This document shows positions 59,592 through 64,000 of a stretch of 64,000 nucleotides of DNA, piece by piece. The notes under the pieces were generated by a model that saw only the letters and a list, made by a program, of their open reading frames with translations, ran no database searches and had not been told where the DNA came from. A program made the position numbers and the translations under genes. How positions within the stretch are numbered: position 1 is the stretch's first letter; each line of letters starts with the position of its first letter. This DNA is from Xylogone sp. PMI_703. Lineage: Eukaryota > Ascomycota > Leotiomycetes. Location of the stretch: assembly GCA_021399445.1 (NCBI GenBank), contig JAJTUQ010000006.1, positions 1,674,001 to 1,738,000 on the forward strand, read 5' to 3'.

Positions 59592-60011
59592 TCAACTTCT
59601 CTTGGCCTTTTCGCTAGCCATGCGACTAGACGTAAGCATAATACATCCCACGATGTCCAGGAATGCACAAATCCGGAAGCTCTTCACTCTGCCGAAATAC
59701 GCACCAGCCCAACCAGCGAATAAGGTTCCAAAGAAGCCTCCTGCGAGGAAGATTCCATTGATGGCTCTCAGAATTACGGGGGTATGGGAGTATTCTGGGG
59801 AAGTGGGGTCTGGGTTAAGTGATAATGATTCGTAGAAACCAGGTGATCTTAATGTTGTTCCAACCACAGCTAAACTGTAGCTGGTGTATATAAAACCAGA
59901 AGCCACCAATAAAACAACCTCTCAAAAGTAAGCTTGATGTAATCACGAAGTTAGGTAACCCAGAGGACTGACCGCAACGTTGTACCAGCTGTAACTTTCC
60001 TTGGCATCCAT
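59592..60011 (-). pseudogene. N-terminal fragment of an MFS sugar transporter
   Basis: A first exon at 60011 reads MDAKESYSWYNVAVSPLGYL, then after an intron or frame change comes SGFIYTSYSLAVVGTTLRSP, FYESLSLNPDP, ILRAINGIFLAGGFFGTLFA and YFGRVKSFRICAFLDIVGCI: the first two to three membrane helices of a hexose-transporter-like MFS protein, including the loop with GR before the third helix. The match stops near 59635, and nothing of the other nine helices follows, so the gene is a 3'-truncated fragment. Confidence 0.7.
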
Positions 60012-60976
60012 ATTGCAAAATACTCTAGGCACGTGCAGTACGGACACAGTAATTGTAAGATGTATTACATTCCAGATACTCAAACTGTTTGAGTAAATAC
60101 CATTATCAAGTGGTGGCTATTGATTTGCCTTATATAGATATATATGGAAGCGGTCGGGTGAGAAGGCACCGCTGAGTGATAATTTAGAACGATTTGGCTT
60201 TATGTTTAGGTCTGGACTGTAAAACCAGACCCTCAAATTTGCCTCTGCTCGTATTGTTAATACTATTTGGATTACATAAAGGTACGCACACCGTAACTAA
60301 GTTACTGTCATATCCTAAAATAGCCTGTTTTTAGCGAAAATCAGGCTGTGTGTAACACTTTCATGTTCAGGACCCCTAAATAACAAAAATCGCTATAACA
60401 GTTCAACTAATAATAATTTATGATAATTTATTAAATATATAAGTAAACATTGTATAATAGAATATATATATAAAATTTCTTTAACTAATTCCTTGTAGTT
60501 GTGATGATATAGATCTTACAAAATTTGTGTATAAAATAACTCAAACAAGGGTACTCCGTACTGATTATAGTAAAAAGTGTAAGAAGCGCCTTTAGGATAA
60601 GTAGTGACGGTCGCCATTGTTCAATAACGTGATATCGATGTTACTAGGGAGAACAGGAAATGAAACGATAAGATAGAAATAACGAAGTAACAGTTTACGT
60701 ATCATAGGCGGGGGGGGGGGGGGGGGATTGTGTCTTATATCTCTCCCGCATTTTCGCAATTCCACTATCTTAGAAGCCTTTTGGGTGCGGCATCGAACCT
60801 GCTCTTTTTGAATGATAATCACAAACCCTCAGTTTCTGGACCATGGCAGATGTCGCACACATCCAGAGTTGTCAATGCACAAGATGCTGGGCGGGGGACT
60901 AGACAAGAAGGAATACTGCTGCAGAGAATAGGGAGGAGACATCTAGCCCGCGGATACTGCGGACCTGGGACCTCAT
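60012..60976. other. Spacer with a 17-base G run
   Basis: AT-rich with no gene. A homopolymer of 17 G at 60710-60726 (potential G-quadruplex material or slippage site) is the only notable feature. Confidence 0.5.
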
Positions 60977-61327
60977 ATGAGTGATCTCTTCCCCACCATC
61001 GCTTCTCGTAAGTACCGATCCAGTTTTGTATCCAACGATAGCGCGCTTCTCGAGAGAATCTGTGCTGGAGTTTTCGATCCGGAGTTTCTCAGCCGGAGTT
61101 TTTGGTGTTGTGGCCTAATCAAAGATCCTGGCAGAAACATGCCAAAATAGGCATATTTTGGTTTCAAAGCCAAATACGCCACAAGTCAGTAGCGCAACTC
61201 AAGAGTCGTAACGATCGCCTTGCATATGACTTGATTGATTCGCTGCTGATCAAGTCCCGAGGACCTTGGCTACTATCCACGAAAGGCCGGACGTAATTTC
61301 GAAAAGCCTTACAGAGTATGGAGCTAA
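60977..61327 (+). pseudogene. Unrecognised coding remnant with nonsense codons
   Basis: One plus frame from an ATG at 60977 is protein-like for 54 codons (SDLFPTIASRKYRSSFVSND, then LLERICAGVFDPEFLSRSFW) and goes on with similar texture to 61327, but has internal TAG (two), TGA (two) codons mostly in places where Trp would fit. This resembles the transition damage of the other relics. I do not recognise the family. Confidence 0.3.
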
Positions 61328-61677
61328 TGATAGGTACAATAAGAACGCGGACATCTAGACCTCTACAATTATCCCCTTCGCCCGGCGAAAACGGACCACT
61401 TTACTGCGGGGCTACAGTTCTCATCTTTTATTGGCCAATAATTAATAAGTCCCTAGGACTACGCGCACCCAGGAAGCCACACACCCATTAAAACGTTCAA
61501 CCAACACCGCTCTCAATTTTCAACCTCGAATGACTCAACAACCACTAGTCCAAATGAATTCAAAATTGAAGGAAAAGGACTAAACCCTTGGATTAGCTGT
61601 CCGATCATACCAAAATCACGAGTTTCCTTTAATCCGATGTTGCGTATAAGCATTTGATCTGAGTGAAGTCTACTTTA

Positions 61678-62221
61678 TGTCACGGACCGGGGTGTAACAC
61701 CAGAAGTCCACCAGTAGATTTATACTCTCCCAGGATGAAACCAACTTTATAACAGTAAAACATAAGACAATAATAGTATCATGACCAACAGTAACCACAG
61801 CTAGTAAGATTCTACTGACAGGAACTCATTAGAAGAGTTATACTAGCAAGGAACCACTAACAGAATTTTACTGTCAGAATCTTATTATTAGATTTCAAAC
61901 AGAGGAGTTTATCCAGGCAACTATATCACGTAACAATGAGGGTTAAAATGGATCCCCTAGATTTAAGACTAAAAAGATCTTAAGAGATCTGTTACAACCC
62001 CGCAAGGTTGTAACAGTACGAGTTAGACGATTAAGTACTTAGAACAGATAACATATCGAAAGTCACTTAGGTTAAACACGATATTTGTATCTATTACACT
62101 AATGAGTGTTGCTTATATAACTCCTGAATATACCAGACGTATAAACCTTTAGCACATATAGACTTTATACGTTTATACGGTCGTTGCATCTAGCATCCAC
62201 GACCGTAATACTCAGATAACA
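61678..62221 (+). repeat. Possible solo LTR of a gypsy-type element
   Basis: Starts TGTCACGGACCGGGGTGTAA, which resembles the 5' edge of fungal Ty3/gypsy LTRs as I remember them, and could end CTCAGATAACA at 62221 (544 bp). It holds a small perfect hairpin (GTTACAACC...GGTTGTAAC near 61990-62010). No 5-bp target duplication is visible at these ends, so the bounds and the call are uncertain. Confidence 0.35.
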
Positions 62222-63649
62222 GTATAAAATTTCGCTGGATATTTATAAAAAGACGGAAAAAATATATTCATGGAAACCAGTCATTCTCACAAGTTTTAGT
62301 GTGCTTATAAGCATGTATAAGTGTCAACTGATAAAAGAACTCGTAGTACAAATCCGCAGATTATGTGCGTATGGTACTTTAGGCTGTCCTGGGACGATAT
62401 TATGCAAAGTCAAGCATTAACACGATGGAATTATTTTCTTGTATTTCCCGTATGCGCTATTTTCCTGCTTCTCTGGTTCTTTAAATTCGCGCCATGGTGC
62501 ATAGAGGTTTCAGGAAAGCTTTGCCATACAATATGTCTACTCCGTACATAGCAAAAACCATTGGATTGGTTAGCCTCTCAGCTCCTTTTAGCAGAGTTCC
62601 TAATCAACTCACCGTGCTGCCGGGATGATGATGATAATGATGATGATAGTTATTTGCGTCCAGCGGGGGCAAGTGAAACCTGCTCCCTGAGACCTCCCTG
62701 GGGGTATTGGGACGTGCTAAGACAAGGAATTATGTAAAAGTGTATATATATATCTAAATATAATAACCATGTCCGCCCAGAAAGCATTTCTTGCATACGC
62801 GTGGCCGTAGCCGTTCCACAGTGAGCCTTCCCCGCCGTTTGGGATGACTACTGGAAGTGTGAGAGGCTATACCTCTGAGCTGGCTCATAGGAGCGAGATG
62901 TGTGGCCGAAGGGCCTCTGGTTAAGTTGCTGAACAACATCTGATGTGAGGCTTACTAGGCCATACCGTGTCGCCGGGAGAGAAATCAAATGGCAGGGAAT
63001 ACAGATCCAGTGTGAGATATCACATGGAAAATAGGCTCATACGATAACAGGAGGATGCTTTCACTATTCAAGTTGCATATCCAGGAATTTCCACTATCGT
63101 CAACTCCGGCAAGATTTGGGACCAAGGCAAAAGTTGATTATGTCCGTATACCCAGACCATTCCAGTAGCCCACACGTCTTCATAGGCAGGTTATCTCGGT
63201 ATATATTAGAGGTGCTTTGGAATTGACAGTCGTCAGAGCTAATAATAGTCTGCCTCCGTAACGCCGGAATCTGAGTAATTGCTTAATCGCCCATAGATAT
63301 CTTGGCTTGTTTATAACAATTCATTACTGTCTTGGTTTATATAAACTAACTGTAATCATAATATTTGGTTAAAAATTATATTTTATAATTTGTATTGTCC
63401 GAGCAGTGAGCCAATCAAATTCGAAGATGCAAATGCAATCTAAATTCATGCAATGTTCAGCTCGATCCGTTTCAAACGCAGCCTTATCAACATCTTCTTC
63501 ATCATCAACCACGCTTTCAGATATCATCATCGATACTATAGACGAATTCAATATATCGCAATCACAGCCTTTATTCTCGAGCACTTCAAGTAATGCTACT
63601 GTTTCTCTTCCGCGGAAACTACTGACCGTATATCACCCGCGAGGCTGCC
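62222..63649. other. No gene seen; short GAT microsatellite
   Basis: Spacer before the edge gene. 62624-62648 is an imperfect GAT/AAT repeat. Small frames (62321-62551 plus, 63406-63681 plus) are not convincing; the latter is Ser-rich and out of frame with the gene at 63650. Confidence 0.4.
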
Positions 63650-64000
63650 ATGACCGAACCCGACCACCACTTTACTCATGACGATTATACAGTTGGGTGG
63701 ATATGTGCTCTGCCAGAGACGGAGTTGGTTGCCGCAGAGGCTATGTTGGATGAAATACATCCGGTGCTGCCAGCAGCTAATTCGCAAGATACGAACTCAT
63801 ATAGCTTGGGCAAGATCGGTGCTCACAATGTTGTGATTGCTTGCTTGCCTGCGGAAACTACTGGCAAGGTGTCAGCAGCCACTGTCGCGAATAACATGGT
63901 GCATAGTTTCAAATCTGTCAGATTTGGACTAATGGTTGGAATTGGTGGTGGAGCGCCATATTATGGTGATGACGATAACGCGGAAGACGATGATACGGAA
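63650..64000 (+). CDS. NLR-type protein with N-terminal PNP/UDP phosphorylase-like domain (partial)
   Basis: The first 117 codons, open to the window edge. DDYTVGWICALPETELVAAE, then AMLDEIHPVLP, SYSLGKIGAHNVVIACLPAE and FGLMVGIGGGAPYY are the signature of the fungal purine/uridine phosphorylase-like domain that opens many NACHT, NB-ARC or ankyrin/TPR receptors. In such proteins the domain is thought to sense or cleave nucleosides or nucleotides; related bacterial domains act in phage defence. An acidic stretch (DDDNAEDDDTE) follows. What domain comes next lies outside the window. Confidence 0.82.
   Translation, partial: MTEPDHHFTHDDYTVGWICALPETELVAAEAMLDEIHPVLPAANSQDTNSYSLGKIGAHNVVIACLPAETTGKVSAATVANNMVHSFKSVRFGLMVGIGGGAPYYGDDDNAEDDDTE

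Noticed and set aside
60780..60830. tRNA-like words on the minus strand (GGTTCGATGCC)
   Set aside because: The T-arm does not pair properly, and no D-arm, anticodon arm or acceptor stem can be built around it.

Overview
The window looks like a stretch of a filamentous ascomycete (Pezizomycotina) chromosome. The evidence is: spliceosomal introns of about 45-120 bp (most 45-70 bp) with GT, CTAAC-type branch sites and AG; fungal-only gene classes (Zn2Cys6 regulators, a HET-domain gene, NACHT/STAND receptors with fungal N-terminal regions, an EF-hand MscS channel, a RING-containing SNF2 helicase); and AT-rich blocks whose decayed genes carry C-to-T/G-to-A damage of the RIP type. Splice sites given here were worked out by eye from frame continuity and family resemblance; none is confirmed by transcripts.

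Layout. 0.2-0.9 kb: an AhpD-like gene. 1.4-12.8 kb: two Ty1/copia elements of one family, one nested antisense inside the other, both heavily mutated. 13.3-20.5 kb: gene-poor, with a Zn2Cys6-like regulator C-terminus, coding relics, a strongly mutated LPMO pseudogene (AA14-like) and a pogo transposase tail. 20.9-23.0 kb: a decayed Tc1/mariner element. 23.2-24.8 kb: an intact type-B carboxylesterase. 25-30.6 kb: relics of a GFA enzyme and a gamma-glutamyltransferase, the latter abutting a 3'-truncated Zn2Cys6 regulator. 31.4-33.5 kb: a mechanosensitive channel gene with two lesions. 33.8-35.3 kb: a hAT-like MITE and a 74-bp foldback.

35.6-52.1 kb is the best-preserved, gene-dense part: an NLR with an apparent nonsense codon near its 3' end, a HET-domain gene, a convergent NLR ending in C2H2 zinc fingers, and a divergent RING-SNF2 helicase. 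For the last two, manual splicing gives clean frames over 7 and 11 exons. 53.8-55.4 kb: a nearly intact Tc1-like element with one internal stop. 56.4-60.0 kb: a SMI1/KNR4-like gene beside relics of a DJ-1/PfpI gene and an MFS sugar transporter. The right edge cuts a third NLR-type gene starting with a nucleoside-phosphorylase-like domain.

Taken together, the window reads as a transposon-scarred subtelomere-like or accessory region holding a cluster of self/non-self recognition genes (three STAND receptors plus one HET gene). The cooperating-system idea is inference; each gene's class is read directly from motifs.
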